From NCBI GenBank assembly GCA_963665915.2, contig CAXXSG010000013.1, forward strand, positions 124,001-188,000: a stretch of 64,000 bases of DNA, written 5' to 3'. Every line of letters starts with the position of its first letter. The first letter of the stretch is position 1. The notes below the pieces were generated by a model, which was not told the DNA's origin, made no database searches, and saw only the letters and a list, made by a program, of their open reading frames with translations. The stretch comes from JAFGRU01 sp963665915. GTDB taxonomy: Bacteria > Desulfobacterota > Desulfuromonadia > Desulfuromonadales > JAAYDE01. This document shows, piece by piece, positions 33,330 to 42,289 of the stretch. The translations under genes were made by a program, and so were the position numbers.

Positions 33330-34562
33330 ATGGAAAAAATGATAAGAATACCGGAATTGCTGGCACCGGCCGGCGACTTGGAAAAACTTGATACTGCCAT
33401 CCATTTCGGTGCGGATGCCGTTTATGTTGGTGGAGAAAAATTCAGTCTTCGCGCTGCAGCCGGCAATTTTTCCCTGAAAAATCTGGGCCAAGCCCGGGAT
33501 GTGACACGCAAAAACAACAAAAAGCTTTATTTGACCCTGAATGCTTACCTGCGGCAGGAAGACACCGAAGCTTTTCGTCGTTTCCTCCGGGATATGATCC
33601 CTCTCGATATGGATGCCTATATTGTCTCGGACCCTGGAATTCTGGACCTGATCCGTGATAGTGACCCTGACCGGCCCCTCCATCTTTCAACGCAGACCAA
33701 CACGACAAATACAGCAGCCGTTAATTTCTGGCAAAAGATGGGACTCAGTCGGGTCAACCTTGCCAGAGAGTTGAGTCTGGATGAAATACGTCAAATTCGG
33801 TCCTCTTCCACTGTTGAACTGGAAGTTTTTATTCACGGAGCCATGTGTGTCGCTTATTCCGGACGCTGCCTGTTGTCCGCGGCACTCACCGGCCGCAGCG
33901 CCAACCAAGGGGCCTGCACCCACCCCTGTCGCTGGAAATATGCATTGGTTGAAGAAACCCGCCCTGGAGAATACCTGCCGCTGGAGGAGGACGAAAGCGG
34001 CACCTATATTATGAACAGCAGGGATCTGTGCCTGATCGAACACCTCCCCGAACTTATATCCGCCGGGATTGACAGCCTGAAAATCGAAGGGCGAATGAAA
34101 AGCCGTTATTATCTTGCGGTGGTTACCAGTGTCTACCGCAATGCCCTGGATACCTATTTTGCAAATCCCCAGGATTACCGCCCCGACCCTCTCTGGGAAA
34201 AAGAACTGAAAAAAGTCAGTCACCGTCCCTTCGGAACGGGATTCCTGTTTTCACCTGAAAATCAGCAGATTCAGCCACAAAATTCTAATTATATCCGCAC
34301 CCATGATTTTATCGGCGTTGTCGTCCAACCCACGCACAGCCAGACTCTGATCCAGGTTCGCAACCGATTTTTCCCCGGTGAAACCCTTGAAACAATTTCG
34401 CCTCGTATGCAACGGACGGCGTTTCAGGTTTCTGAAATTCGCACACCCAATGGAAAACTGCTTGAGGTAGCCCAGCCCAACGACCTGGTTCAAATGAAAT
34501 TGCCACCCCAAGTTCGAACCGGCGACCTTCTGCGCCGGGAAAAAGCGAAAAAATCAGAATAG
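33330..34562 (+). CDS. trhP: U32 peptidase-family protein, TrhP-like tRNA hydroxylation factor
   Basis: A protein of about 410 residues of the U32 family. It opens IPELLAPAGDLEKLDTAIHF and carries NTTNTAAVNFW, VFIHGAMCVAYSGRCLLSAA and GACTHPCRWKYAL. The four cysteines are the conserved set of the family; in UbiU/UbiV-type relatives they hold an Fe-S cluster. Single U32 proteins of this length resemble TrhP (YegQ), needed for 5-hydroxyuridine at tRNA wobble position 34. That assignment is by family, not proved. ATG 33330 is used; ATG 33339 is also possible. Its last bases overlap the convergent phosphoesterase gene. Confidence 0.88.
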   Translation: MEKMIRIPELLAPAGDLEKLDTAIHFGADAVYVGGEKFSLRAAAGNFSLKNLGQARDVTRKNNKKLYLTLNAYLRQEDTEAFRRFLRDMIPLDMDAYIVSDPGILDLIRDSDPDRPLHLSTQTNTTNTAAVNFWQKMGLSRVNLARELSLDEIRQIRSSSTVELEVFIHGAMCVAYSGRCLLSAALTGRSANQGACTHPCRWKYALVEETRPGEYLPLEEDESGTYIMNSRDLCLIEHLPELISAGIDSLKIEGRMKSRYYLAVVTSVYRNALDTYFANPQDYRPDPLWEKELKKVSHRPFGTGFLFSPENQQIQPQNSNYIRTHDFIGVVVQPTHSQTLIQVRNRFFPGETLETISPRMQRTAFQVSEIRTPNGKLLEVAQPNDLVQMKLPPQVRTGDLLRREKAKKSE

Positions 34563-35354
34563 CTTTTCTTCTTCGCAGCCTCTGGAGTCCCAGAAATAGC
34601 GACATCGGACATCGCAGCAAGTTAAATAGCGACCATAAACCGCCCCTGTATCCAATCCAATTTTTCTCGGTTCCTGAAGAGGATCGGATAGAGGAGTATG
34701 CCCAAAAACCACCGTTTTTTCGAATTCATAGTCCGAATCCAGAAAATCTCCCCGTATCCAGAGGAAATCCCGTTCATCATGGTCCTCAAGAGAAACTCCC
34801 GGTCTCAGCCCCGCATGAACAAAAACAAACGACTCCTGCACATAGTAAAGCTTGAGACTTTCAATGAAAGTCAAATGTTCCGGCACAACTTTGATTCCGG
34901 CCCCGGTTTCGTAACTTTTCAGAGTCTCCCAACCGCCGTTGGCCATATATAACAACGTGTTTTTTCCCTTAAGATAGTCCAGAAGCATTTTTTCATGGTT
35001 GCCCTTCAAAAAGACCGTGGACGGGAAACACTTGCGAAAATCGAGGAGGAAATCAATTACGCCCCGACTATCAGGTCCACGATCGATATAGTCACCCAAA
35101 AAAACAAATTGATCTTTTTCCCGGGGCCTGACACGGGAAATCAAGCATTGCAGGTGGTCCAGGCAGCCGTGGATATCTCCCACAGCCAGCAACCTTCCCT
35201 CATCTGAGTTTTTGACCAGGCATTCCAAGCTGTCACCTTTGGAAACAGTTCCATCTTCCTGAGGTTGCATCTGAGCGTTAAGATCAGAACAAAATTGGGG
35301 AGGCAAACGCTTCCCCAATGTCATGATTTTTCTCGTTTTTGTCACTTTTTTCAT
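34554..35354 (-). CDS. PPP-family metallophosphoesterase
   Basis: A 266-residue protein with the metal-binding motifs of PPP phosphatases: VGDIHGCLDHL, FLGDYIDRGPDSRG, KGNHEKML and the later histidines in FVHAGLRPG and VFGHTPL. It could be a protein phosphatase or an ApaH-like dinucleoside tetraphosphatase; the family is too broad to choose. The first 50 residues are not conserved-looking, so the real start may lie a little downstream. It begins four bases after pgeF, closing the htrA, rluD, pgeF series, and converges with trhP. Confidence 0.88.
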   Translation of the reverse strand: MKKVTKTRKIMTLGKRLPPQFCSDLNAQMQPQEDGTVSKGDSLECLVKNSDEGRLLAVGDIHGCLDHLQCLISRVRPREKDQFVFLGDYIDRGPDSRGVIDFLLDFRKCFPSTVFLKGNHEKMLLDYLKGKNTLLYMANGGWETLKSYETGAGIKVVPEHLTFIESLKLYYVQESFVFVHAGLRPGVSLEDHDERDFLWIRGDFLDSDYEFEKTVVFGHTPLSDPLQEPRKIGLDTGAVYGRYLTCCDVRCRYFWDSRGCEEEKLF

Positions 35355-35358
35355 AATT

Positions 35359-36168
35359 TTATTTTATCATAATAAAACCCATCTGCCGACCCGTGTTCCC
35401 GCCGTCGCGACGATATGAGAAAAAAAGCTCTCGATGCAGGAATGTGCACTGCTCGGCTTTTATGATATTGGCTGGCGTGACCCCTGCTTCCTCCAGCTGA
35501 AGGCTACAACTTTTTCCAATGTCCAGATTCCAGTGACCGTAAGTCGCTTCTGAGGCGATTTTACTCCAGGTTTGCACACCACCCGGGAAACCATCACGCA
35601 CGACCCGATCCACTTCATAACACTTCGCGGAAATACCTGCCCCGATCGCACAGAAAAGGTCCGCGGGCAAACTTCCGAATATATCCAAAAGCGCCTTGAC
35701 CACTTTGCCGATAATGCCTCTGGCCGCCCCACGCCAGCCGACATGGGCGGCTGCAACCACACCTTTTGAGGGGTCGCTGAACAGAACCGGATAGCAGTCA
35801 GCAACCAGAATCCCGAGCATTATTCCAGGCTGGTTGGTGATAATTGCGTCGCATTCAAGACCCTGAAAGTGGGAAAGATCCAGATTGGGCTCATCGATAA
35901 CCAGAACATCAGTGCCATGAACCTGACTCACAGTCAGAAGCTTCTGGGGAGGTAGGTTGAATGCCCGGCAAAAGGTAGAACGGTTCCCTTCAACATTGTG
36001 ACGAGGATCCTCTGTACCGAATCCCAGGTTCAATGAATTGAATGGAGGGCGGCTAACTCCACCGTTGCGGGTGCTGAATCCCGCACAAAATGAAAATTTA
36101 TCAGCCCACTCTGGTTTAAAATAGGTGATTTTTCCCTCTCGGGTTAATCTCATCTTGGCAGACCTCAT
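35359..36168 (-). CDS. pgeF: PgeF (YfiH) family purine nucleoside/peptidoglycan-editing enzyme
   Basis: A 269-residue single-domain protein of the YfiH/LACC1 family. The zinc ligands lie in QVHGTDVLVID, LVADCYPVLF and HVGWRGAARGI, followed by GAGISAKCYEV. Family members are copper-independent purine nucleoside phosphorylases/deaminases, and in E. coli the gene also corrects misincorporated L-serine in peptidoglycan precursors. The start ATG overlaps the rluD stop as ATGA, so the two genes are coupled, an arrangement common in proteobacteria. Confidence 0.93.
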   Translation of the reverse strand: MRSAKMRLTREGKITYFKPEWADKFSFCAGFSTRNGGVSRPPFNSLNLGFGTEDPRHNVEGNRSTFCRAFNLPPQKLLTVSQVHGTDVLVIDEPNLDLSHFQGLECDAIITNQPGIMLGILVADCYPVLFSDPSKGVVAAAHVGWRGAARGIIGKVVKALLDIFGSLPADLFCAIGAGISAKCYEVDRVVRDGFPGGVQTWSKIASEATYGHWNLDIGKSCSLQLEEAGVTPANIIKAEQCTFLHRELFFSYRRDGGNTGRQMGFIMIK

Positions 36169-37178
36169 AATTGATTCGGCAATTTTATTCCAGGTAGAAA
36201 CCGGACTGGCTCTATCTCATACTTTTTCAAAAGATACTCCAGTATTTCCATCATATCCACTGGGACAGGACTTTCAAACTCCAAAAATTGTTTTTTTGAG
36301 GGGTGCTCAAAGCCCAGAGTTCTGGCGTGCAGAGCCTGCCTGTTCAAACTCATAAGCAACCCCCGCAATGTGATGTCCTTTATCTGCTTTAGCCACCCGC
36401 TGTTCCCATAGACAGGGTCACCCACCACCGGATAGCCCATTTTGGCAAGGTGAACCCGGATCTGATGGGTCCGACCTGTTTCAAGTCTAAGTTCAACCAG
36501 GGAGAGGCGATCCTCTTCAAAAAGCTGCAGCGTTTTCCAGTGGGTAACGGCCCGACGCCCGGAGGCCGGTAGAACGGCCATTTTTTTGCGTTCCCTGGGA
36601 TGACGTCCGATTGGTTGATCAATCTTTCCGATTTTTCCAGGCAACAGACCCTGAACAATAGCTAAATAACGCCTTCTGGCCGTATGATCTTTAAACTGGC
36701 GGGCAAGAGCATTATGTGTCACCTCATTTTTGGTGGCCACAAGAACACCCGAGGTATCCTTGTCCAAGCGGTGGACTATTCCCGGCCGCAGCTCACCCCC
36801 AATGCCTGACAGATCCCGACAATGAAAAAGGAGGGCATTAACAAGAGTCCCGCTCTGATGGCCTGGCGCAGGATGTACAACCATCCCCGCCGGTTTGTCA
36901 ATAACAATCAGATGCGAGTCTTCGTAAAGAATTTTAAGAGAAAGGGGTTCAGGAATTGCGACAGCAGGGACAGGATCGGGAATAGTGACAAAAAGGTTTT
37001 CGCCCCCTTTAAGCTTTTCTCCCGCTTTGGCTTGATGTTCATTTATCTGAACAAGTTGTTCTTCAATAAGTTTTTTTATCTGAGATCGCGATATTTCAGG
37101 GAGACAGTCTGCAAGAAAGCGGTCCAGCCTTTCCGGCGGACGTCCCACTTCGAAAAAAAATTGACACTTTTGGGTCAT
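36165..37178 (-). CDS. rluD: RluD-type 23S rRNA pseudouridine synthase
   Basis: A 337-residue RluA-family pseudouridine synthase. An N-terminal S4 domain (about 15-75, ERLDRFLADCLPEISRSQIK) precedes the catalytic domain with VIDKPAGMVVHPAPGH and the active-site HRLDKDTSGVLVATKN. The ending KMGYPVVGDPVYG is typical. RluD modifies positions 1911, 1915 and 1917 in E. coli 23S rRNA; the sites here are inferred. It starts three bases after the small gene at 37182 and ends overlapping pgeF. Confidence 0.93.
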   Translation of the reverse strand: MTQKCQFFFEVGRPPERLDRFLADCLPEISRSQIKKLIEEQLVQINEHQAKAGEKLKGGENLFVTIPDPVPAVAIPEPLSLKILYEDSHLIVIDKPAGMVVHPAPGHQSGTLVNALLFHCRDLSGIGGELRPGIVHRLDKDTSGVLVATKNEVTHNALARQFKDHTARRRYLAIVQGLLPGKIGKIDQPIGRHPRERKKMAVLPASGRRAVTHWKTLQLFEEDRLSLVELRLETGRTHQIRVHLAKMGYPVVGDPVYGNSGWLKQIKDITLRGLLMSLNRQALHARTLGFEHPSKKQFLEFESPVPVDMMEILEYLLKKYEIEPVRFLPGIKLPNQL

Positions 37179-37181
37179 CCG

Positions 37182-37451
37182 CTACCAGATAGGACTCTCA
37201 ATGACTCCCGCCTGCTTGATCATTACATCCACAATGGCTCGATCGTACAAATGATCACGGTCAGGAATATCAGTAGAGACTCTGTTAAAAAAATGCTCGC
37301 GACCTTCCGCCAGCTCTTCACTTAAGATATCAAAGATACAGTCTTTTTTTATCCCTTCCTGCACTTTGTCCTGATTGTAAAGAGCAATGTCGGAAACAAT
37401 CGCTCTCGCTAATCTGAAAGCGAGCTCAGGGTTATTCACAAGCCTAGCCAT
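37182..37451 (-). CDS. Small conserved-looking hypothetical protein, 89 residues
   Basis: An 89-residue, mostly helical, acidic protein that opens MARLVNNPELAFRLARAIVS and continues with NQDKVQEGIKKDCIF. GGAGG precedes ATG 37451, and the frame is open upstream to 37496 without better support. I believe similar short proteins occur in Geobacter-like genomes, but no function is known to me. It has no signal peptide, membrane segment or metal motif. It lies 65 bases after htrA and three bases before rluD, so it is cotranscribed with rluD. Confidence 0.75.
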   Translation of the reverse strand: MARLVNNPELAFRLARAIVSDIALYNQDKVQEGIKKDCIFDILSEELAEGREHFFNRVSTDIPDRDHLYDRAIVDVMIKQAGVIESPIW

Positions 37452-37516
37452 ACAACCTCCAAAAAAATGGGATATTTCGCAATTGCAATTTCCCATTCAA
37501 TTTATATACCGATTAA

Positions 37517-38935
37517 TCAAGGCTTGCTTGCTGGAAAAGCCAAATACAGGGTAGTCCTTCCTCTTTTAAGCAACAAAAGAATAGTATCAGAGTCACGGAC
37601 TTTTCCAAGAATTTTCTCTAAATCCTCGACGGTTTCAAGTTTTTTCTTATTCAAAGCGAGTAAAACATCCCCAGCACGAACACCGAAAGAAGCCGCGGAA
37701 CCTTTGGGGGCGATTTCCTTGACAACCAGCCCCGGACCCTTCTCGTTGGGGATTAAAACCATTCCCAGTCGAGAGCTTTTCAGGGGAGATGACTCGCGCG
37801 CTGCACTTGTCTCTCCCCGGCTTGAAATTTTCACATGGAGGGTTTTCTTCTCCCTTTGTCGCCAAAGAACCAGATCAACTTTTTTCCCCGCCGGAATACT
37901 GGCGACCAGAAGCTTGAACTCTCCAACACCTGCAACAGGTTTACCGTCAATGGAAAGGATAATATCTCCCCTCTTCAGCTCTCCTTTTTCAGCAGGGGAA
38001 TCCGGAAGAATGCTGCTAATCAGTACCCCCCGGGTTTTTTCCAAACCGAAGGAACGTGCCAGGTCCGGCTTCAGAGCCTGAATTCTCACACCGAGCCAAC
38101 CCCGCTCCACTTTTCCGTTGGCAATCAACTGGTCCGCTATGAGGAGGGCCAGGTTGACGGGAATTGCAAAACCAATCCCCTGACCGGTCGCGACAATGGC
38201 CGTATTGATGCCGACGACCTCGCCATAAATATTGACCAGAGGTCCTCCGGAATTACCGGGATTGATGGAAGCATCAGTCTGGATAAAGTCTTCATATTCC
38301 TCAATGCCCATATTGGATCGTTTGGTGGCAGAAATAACGCCAACGGTCAGAGTCCCTTCCAGACCAAAAGGATTGCCAATAGCGAGAGCCCATTGCCCGA
38401 CCTGAAGCCGATCAGAATCTCCCAGAGTAACCGGAATCGGAAGGTCTTCATCCGTTTCAATTTTTAAAACAGCCACATCGGTACGCGTATCGAAGCCAAC
38501 CACTTTTCCGCTGTATATTTTCTGGTTGCCCAGCTTGATCTTAACCTCTTCGGCACCCTGAATAACGTGAGCATTGGTCAGGATGAAACCTTCTTTGCTG
38601 ATGATGAATCCGGACCCGAGACTCTGTTCCTTCCTTTCCGGCTGCGGAAGTCGGTTCTTAAACATGTCCCGAAAAAACTTATCAAACAGCATTCCGAACT
38701 TATCAGTTTTTGCCTTTCGCGCGGCCCGAATGTTGACCACGGCCGGAATAACTCGCTGGGAAACTTCTACGAAAGCTTTCTGGGTTTTCAGAAGTTCTTT
38801 TTGCGGCTCAAGCGCCGGCTTCTCGATTACTTTTGCAGATTCCTCCTGGGAGGTCCGCTGTTGACAGCCGCCCAAGGAGAAAATCACAAAAAAAATGATA
38901 TTCAAACTGATCAGAAATTGTAAAATTTTTTTCAT
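37517..38935 (-). CDS. HtrA/DegP-family periplasmic serine protease (lipoprotein)
   Basis: A 472-residue Do-type protease. The N terminus is a lipobox signal (FSLGGC, Cys24), so it is probably membrane-anchored. The catalytic triad is His123 in NAHVIQG, Asp153 in TDVAVLKI and Ser229 in GNSGGPL. Two PDZ domains follow, from about residue 275 and about 385. It degrades or refolds damaged envelope proteins. A stress-responsive regulator is not adjacent. It heads the minus-strand unit running to the phosphoesterase. Confidence 0.94.
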   Translation of the reverse strand: MKKILQFLISLNIIFFVIFSLGGCQQRTSQEESAKVIEKPALEPQKELLKTQKAFVEVSQRVIPAVVNIRAARKAKTDKFGMLFDKFFRDMFKNRLPQPERKEQSLGSGFIISKEGFILTNAHVIQGAEEVKIKLGNQKIYSGKVVGFDTRTDVAVLKIETDEDLPIPVTLGDSDRLQVGQWALAIGNPFGLEGTLTVGVISATKRSNMGIEEYEDFIQTDASINPGNSGGPLVNIYGEVVGINTAIVATGQGIGFAIPVNLALLIADQLIANGKVERGWLGVRIQALKPDLARSFGLEKTRGVLISSILPDSPAEKGELKRGDIILSIDGKPVAGVGEFKLLVASIPAGKKVDLVLWRQREKKTLHVKISSRGETSAARESSPLKSSRLGMVLIPNEKGPGLVVKEIAPKGSAASFGVRAGDVLLALNKKKLETVEDLEKILGKVRDSDTILLLLKRGRTTLYLAFPASKP

Positions 38936-38965
38936 AAAGCACCTGTTCGGGAAAACAATTTTGAA

Positions 38966-38995
38966 ATCTTAATCCGAAAATACGGCAGGTGTCAA
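38966..38995 (-). promoter_or_regulatory. Candidate promoter of the HtrA gene
   Basis: Minus-strand TTGACA (38990-38995) is separated by 18 bases from TAAGAT (38966-38971), about 30 bases before the HtrA ATG. Spacing is slightly long and the -10 is four of six. No alternative sigma site was recognised. Confidence 0.4.
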
Positions 38996-39120
38996 ACTAC
39001 CCATTGCCCGGGTAGAGTGAAACCACAACAAAAAATGGTTTAATCTTGTGCCCTTTGGGTTTATATTTTTAAAAATGAACTTTTATTATAAAAAACTCTC
39101 TCACAAAAAGGAGGCTGAAA

Positions 39121-39810
39121 ATGGCAAAAAATATAGGGGTCATCCTGTCAGGATGCGGCGTCTATGACGGCAGCGAAATCCATGAAGCTGTCATCACACT
39201 TCTGGCACTGGACCGGGCCAAGGCAAACGCCGTCATCATGGCCCCCGATATGAACCAGAAGCATGTCATCAACCATTTGACGGGCGAAGTCGCGGAAGGA
39301 GAGACAAGAAACGTTCTCGTTGAATCCGCCCGCATCGCCCGCGGAAATATCAAAGATATCAAAGATGTTCAAGCAGACGACCTGGATGGTCTGGTTCTGC
39401 CGGGAGGCTTTGGAGCAGCCAAAAACTTGACCAACTTCGCGGACGAAGGACTGGACTGCGAAATTCACCGGGAAGTGCGCCGCCTCATCAAGCAGCTGGT
39501 GGTCCGCCAGAAACCGATAGCCGCTATCTGTATTGCTCCGGTATTGCTTGCCAGAGTCCTCGGGGATGAAAGCATCAGCCACAAAATTACCATCGGAACC
39601 GACAAAGACACGGCCCAGACGCTCCAAATGATGGGCTCCACGCATAAAGATTGTAACGTGGATAGGGTCGTGGTCGACGTTCCGAACAAAATTATTACGA
39701 CACCCGCCTACATGCTGGCTTCATGTATCAGTGAAGCCGCTGACGGGATTGAAGAAGCCATTGAAAGACTTATGGATTTCGTCAACGAACCGCCCAGAAA
39801 CCAGTGGTAA
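39121..39810 (+). CDS. elbB: ElbB-type glyoxalase (DJ-1/PfpI superfamily)
   Basis: A 229-residue DJ-1-like protein. The opening GVILSGCGVYDGSEIHEAV, the glutamate in SEIHE and the nucleophile-elbow region AAICIAPVLLA match the ElbB (isoprenoid biosynthesis glyoxalase) family. In E. coli ElbB has weak glyoxalase activity; its cellular role is not settled. AAAAGGAGG precedes the ATG. It is a single-gene unit ending before a terminator at 39927. Confidence 0.93.
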   Translation: MAKNIGVILSGCGVYDGSEIHEAVITLLALDRAKANAVIMAPDMNQKHVINHLTGEVAEGETRNVLVESARIARGNIKDIKDVQADDLDGLVLPGGFGAAKNLTNFADEGLDCEIHREVRRLIKQLVVRQKPIAAICIAPVLLARVLGDESISHKITIGTDKDTAQTLQMMGSTHKDCNVDRVVVDVPNKIITTPAYMLASCISEAADGIEEAIERLMDFVNEPPRNQW

Positions 39811-39884
39811 ACTTGGCTTGACGCAAGGCTCTCGGAATACCCCGACACGACTCAGAGGAAGGGACACCGGGTGGTCTGTCAGAC

Positions 39885-39912
39885 TTAACCCGCATTATTT
39901 GTCGCGAAACCG
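39885..39912 (+). repeat. Remnant of a family 1 repeat end
   Basis: TTAACCCG, then ATTATT, then TGTCGCGAAACCGG reproduce the left terminal part of the 184-bp element with an internal deletion of several bases. Nothing of the rest follows, so it is a truncated or decayed copy. Confidence 0.5.
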
Positions 39913-39926
39913 GAAACATATCCCTT

Positions 39927-39980
39927 AAAGCTCGGCAATCTTTGTTTTTAAATATTGTCGGGCTTTATTTTCTTGTTTTT
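39927..39980 (+). terminator. Terminator after elbB
   Basis: AAAGCTCGGCAAT (39927-39939) pairs with ATTGTCGGGCTTT (39954-39966) with two G-U pairs, followed by ATTTTCTTGTTTTT. It separates elbB from leuB. Confidence 0.8.
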
Positions 39981-39991
39981 TTCAAAATTAT

Positions 39992-40020
39992 TTGACAAAA
40001 AGCCCCTCTCTGAATAGCCT
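39992..40020 (+). promoter_or_regulatory. Candidate promoter of leuB
   Basis: TTGACA (39992-39997) and TAGCCT (40015-40020) are 17 bases apart, about 60 bases before leuB. The -10 is weak. Confidence 0.4.
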
Positions 40021-40079
40021 AAGAGTTTCCGAAATTATCATGACCTATTAATATTAATTTTAAAAGGAGAGTTATAAAT

Positions 40080-41168
40080 ATGTCCCAGAAGCATGATATT
40101 GCAGTTCTGCCCGGCGACGGAATCGGACCCGAGGTTATGGTTGAAGCCCTCAAGGTTCTGGACGTCGTTGAAAAAAAATACGATGTCCGCTTTGAACGTA
40201 CTTACGGCAACCTTGGGGGGGTGGCCATCGACAAAGAAGGGACGGCCCTGCCCCAAACAACCATAGACCTTTGCAGAACCTCCGAGGCCGTGCTACTGGG
40301 AAGCGTTGGCGGCCCAAAATGGGAGCATCTCCCACCCATGGAACAGCCGGAAAGAGGCGGGCTGCTGCCGCTGCGAAAGATTTTCGGTCTGTACGCCAAC
40401 CTCCGCCCGGCCATTATTTTCCCGTCCCTGGTGGAAGCTTCGGTCCTGAAAAAGGAAATTATAGGGGAAGGACTGGATATTCTCGTTATTCGCGAATTGA
40501 CCGGTGGCCTTTATATGTCACAGCCCAAAGGAATTGAAGGAACAGCCCCCAACAGGGAAGGGATCGACACCCTGCGCTATTCGGAAGCTGAAATCAAAAG
40601 GATCGGCCATGTCGCTTTCCAGGCGGCCATGAAACGCAAGAAAAAGCTGACCTCCGTTGACAAGGCCAACGTCCTCGCCTCTTCCGTCCTGTGGCGGGAA
40701 ATTATGATCAGCCTCTCCGCCGAATATCCTGAGGTTGAACTCAATCACATGTATGTGGACAATGCCTCTATGCAGCTTGTTCGTAATCCCAAGCAGTTCG
40801 ACGTTCTGCTCACTGAAAACATGTTCGGCGACATTCTCTCCGATGAGGCCTCCGCACTGACCGGCTCCTTGGGCATGGTCCCCTCCGCATCACTGGCCGA
40901 AGGAAGTTTTGGTGTTTATGAACCGGCGGGCGGGACAGCTCCCGACATCGCTGGGCAGGGCATCGCCAATCCCATCGCCCAGGTCCTCTCCGCCTCACTG
41001 ATGTTGCGCTATTCTTTCAACATGAAGGAAGCGGCAGACCAAGTCGACGCGGCGGTTGAAAAAGCTCTGGAGGCCGGTTACCGTACGGGTGACATTTTCT
41101 TCGGCAACCCGGGGGAGAAGAAAGTATCTACATCCGATATGGGTGATGCTATCGTTCAAAACTTATAA
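40080..41168 (+). CDS. leuB: 3-isopropylmalate dehydrogenase
   Basis: A 362-residue NAD-dependent oxidative decarboxylase of leucine synthesis. It opens IAVLPGDGIGPEVMVEALK-like (QHDIAVLPGDGIG type) and has the LeuB signature LLTENMFGDILSDEASALTG, followed by EPAGGTAPDIAGQGIANP (NAD-binding). Residues ENMFGDIL and the conserved Arg/Lys/Asp set are present. leuA, leuC and leuD are not adjacent; asd follows after 30 bases, so leucine and aspartate-family genes share a unit. AAGGAGAG precedes the ATG. Confidence 0.96.
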   Translation: MSQKHDIAVLPGDGIGPEVMVEALKVLDVVEKKYDVRFERTYGNLGGVAIDKEGTALPQTTIDLCRTSEAVLLGSVGGPKWEHLPPMEQPERGGLLPLRKIFGLYANLRPAIIFPSLVEASVLKKEIIGEGLDILVIRELTGGLYMSQPKGIEGTAPNREGIDTLRYSEAEIKRIGHVAFQAAMKRKKKLTSVDKANVLASSVLWREIMISLSAEYPEVELNHMYVDNASMQLVRNPKQFDVLLTENMFGDILSDEASALTGSLGMVPSASLAEGSFGVYEPAGGTAPDIAGQGIANPIAQVLSASLMLRYSFNMKEAADQVDAAVEKALEAGYRTGDIFFGNPGEKKVSTSDMGDAIVQNL

Positions 41169-41198
41169 AGTGAACATCCTTTTCAGGAGACTGGTTTT

Positions 41199-42218
41199 AT
41201 GTCCAGAAAATTCAATATAGCCATTGTCGGAGCCACTGGCGCTGTCGGCAACGAGATGATCCGGGTACTGGAGGAACGCAAATTCCCGGTTCAGGAACTG
41301 CGTCTTCTGGCATCAGCGCGCTCCGAGGGCAAGCTTCTGGACTTCAACAGTAAACCGCTGGTTGTTCAAGAGCTTAAGGAGAGTTCTTTTGAAGGCATAG
41401 ACATCGCCCTTTTCAGTGCGGGGGGCGGCCGCAGTCTTGAATTCTGCCCGATCGCTGCGGCCAGCGGAGCGGTTTGTGTCGACAACTCCAGCGCCTGGCG
41501 CATGGACCCGGAGGTCCCCCTGGTCGTTCCAGAGGTCAATCCGCAGGATATCGGCCAGTATAAAAACAAGGGGATCATCGCCAATCCGAACTGTTCCACT
41601 ATTCAGATGGTGGTTGTCCTTAAACCTTTGTACGATTTTGCCGGGATCAAACGGATTGTTGTTTCAACTTACCAGGCGGTTTCCGGAAGCGGCCAGAAGG
41701 CCATTGACGAGTTGCGCATCCAGACGGGAGAACTCCTCAATGGGCGGCCGGCAAAAACCGAGGCCTACCCCCATCAGATCGCTTTCAACTGCCTTCCCCA
41801 TATCGATATTTTTCTGGACAATGGTTATTCCAGGGAAGAGATGAAGATGGTCCATGAAACCAGAAAAATCCTGGGGGACGACAGTATGCGGATCACCGCA
41901 ACCACCGTTCGTGTCCCTGTTTTTTTCGGACACAGCGAATCCATCAACGTGGAAACCGGGAAAAAGGTCACGGTCGAAAAAGCCCGGGAACTCTTCTCGG
42001 CTTTTCCCGGTCTGAAAGTCCTCGATGATCTCAGCAAAAATACCTATCCCATGCCGATTGACGTGGCTGGACAGGACCTGACCTACGTTGGGCGTATCCG
42101 CGAAGATGAATCGATCGAAAACGGTCTGAATTTATGGGTGGTGGCGGACAACCTGCGAAAAGGCGCGGCAACCAACGCCGTTCAGATAGCCGAAATACTG
42201 GCTGCAAAGTACCTTTAA
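41199..42218 (+). CDS. asd: Aspartate-semialdehyde dehydrogenase
   Basis: A 339-residue NADPH-dependent enzyme that reduces aspartyl phosphate to the semialdehyde, feeding methionine, threonine, lysine and cell-wall diaminopimelate synthesis. The Rossmann motif VGATGAVGNEMIRVLEER, catalytic Cys132 in NPNCSTIQMV, and the C-terminal VGRIREDES are present. AGGAGA precedes the ATG. It follows leuB closely and is followed by a strong terminator, so it is probably the last gene of that transcript. Confidence 0.96.
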   Translation: MSRKFNIAIVGATGAVGNEMIRVLEERKFPVQELRLLASARSEGKLLDFNSKPLVVQELKESSFEGIDIALFSAGGGRSLEFCPIAAASGAVCVDNSSAWRMDPEVPLVVPEVNPQDIGQYKNKGIIANPNCSTIQMVVVLKPLYDFAGIKRIVVSTYQAVSGSGQKAIDELRIQTGELLNGRPAKTEAYPHQIAFNCLPHIDIFLDNGYSREEMKMVHETRKILGDDSMRITATTVRVPVFFGHSESINVETGKKVTVEKARELFSAFPGLKVLDDLSKNTYPMPIDVAGQDLTYVGRIREDESIENGLNLWVVADNLRKGAATNAVQIAEILAAKYL

Positions 42219-42242
42219 TTGATTTCTATTGAAACACGGGAC

Positions 42243-42271
42243 AAAAAAGGGGCTGAAAGGCCCCTTTTTTT
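42243..42271 (+). terminator. Terminator after asd
   Basis: A-run plus GGGGC (42249-42253) pairs with GCCCC (42260-42264) across TGAAAG, flanked by AAAAAA and TTTTTTT. It is a clear intrinsic terminator, symmetrical enough to work both ways. Confidence 0.93.
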
Positions 42272-42289
42272 CTCAGCAGATTGCATGGC

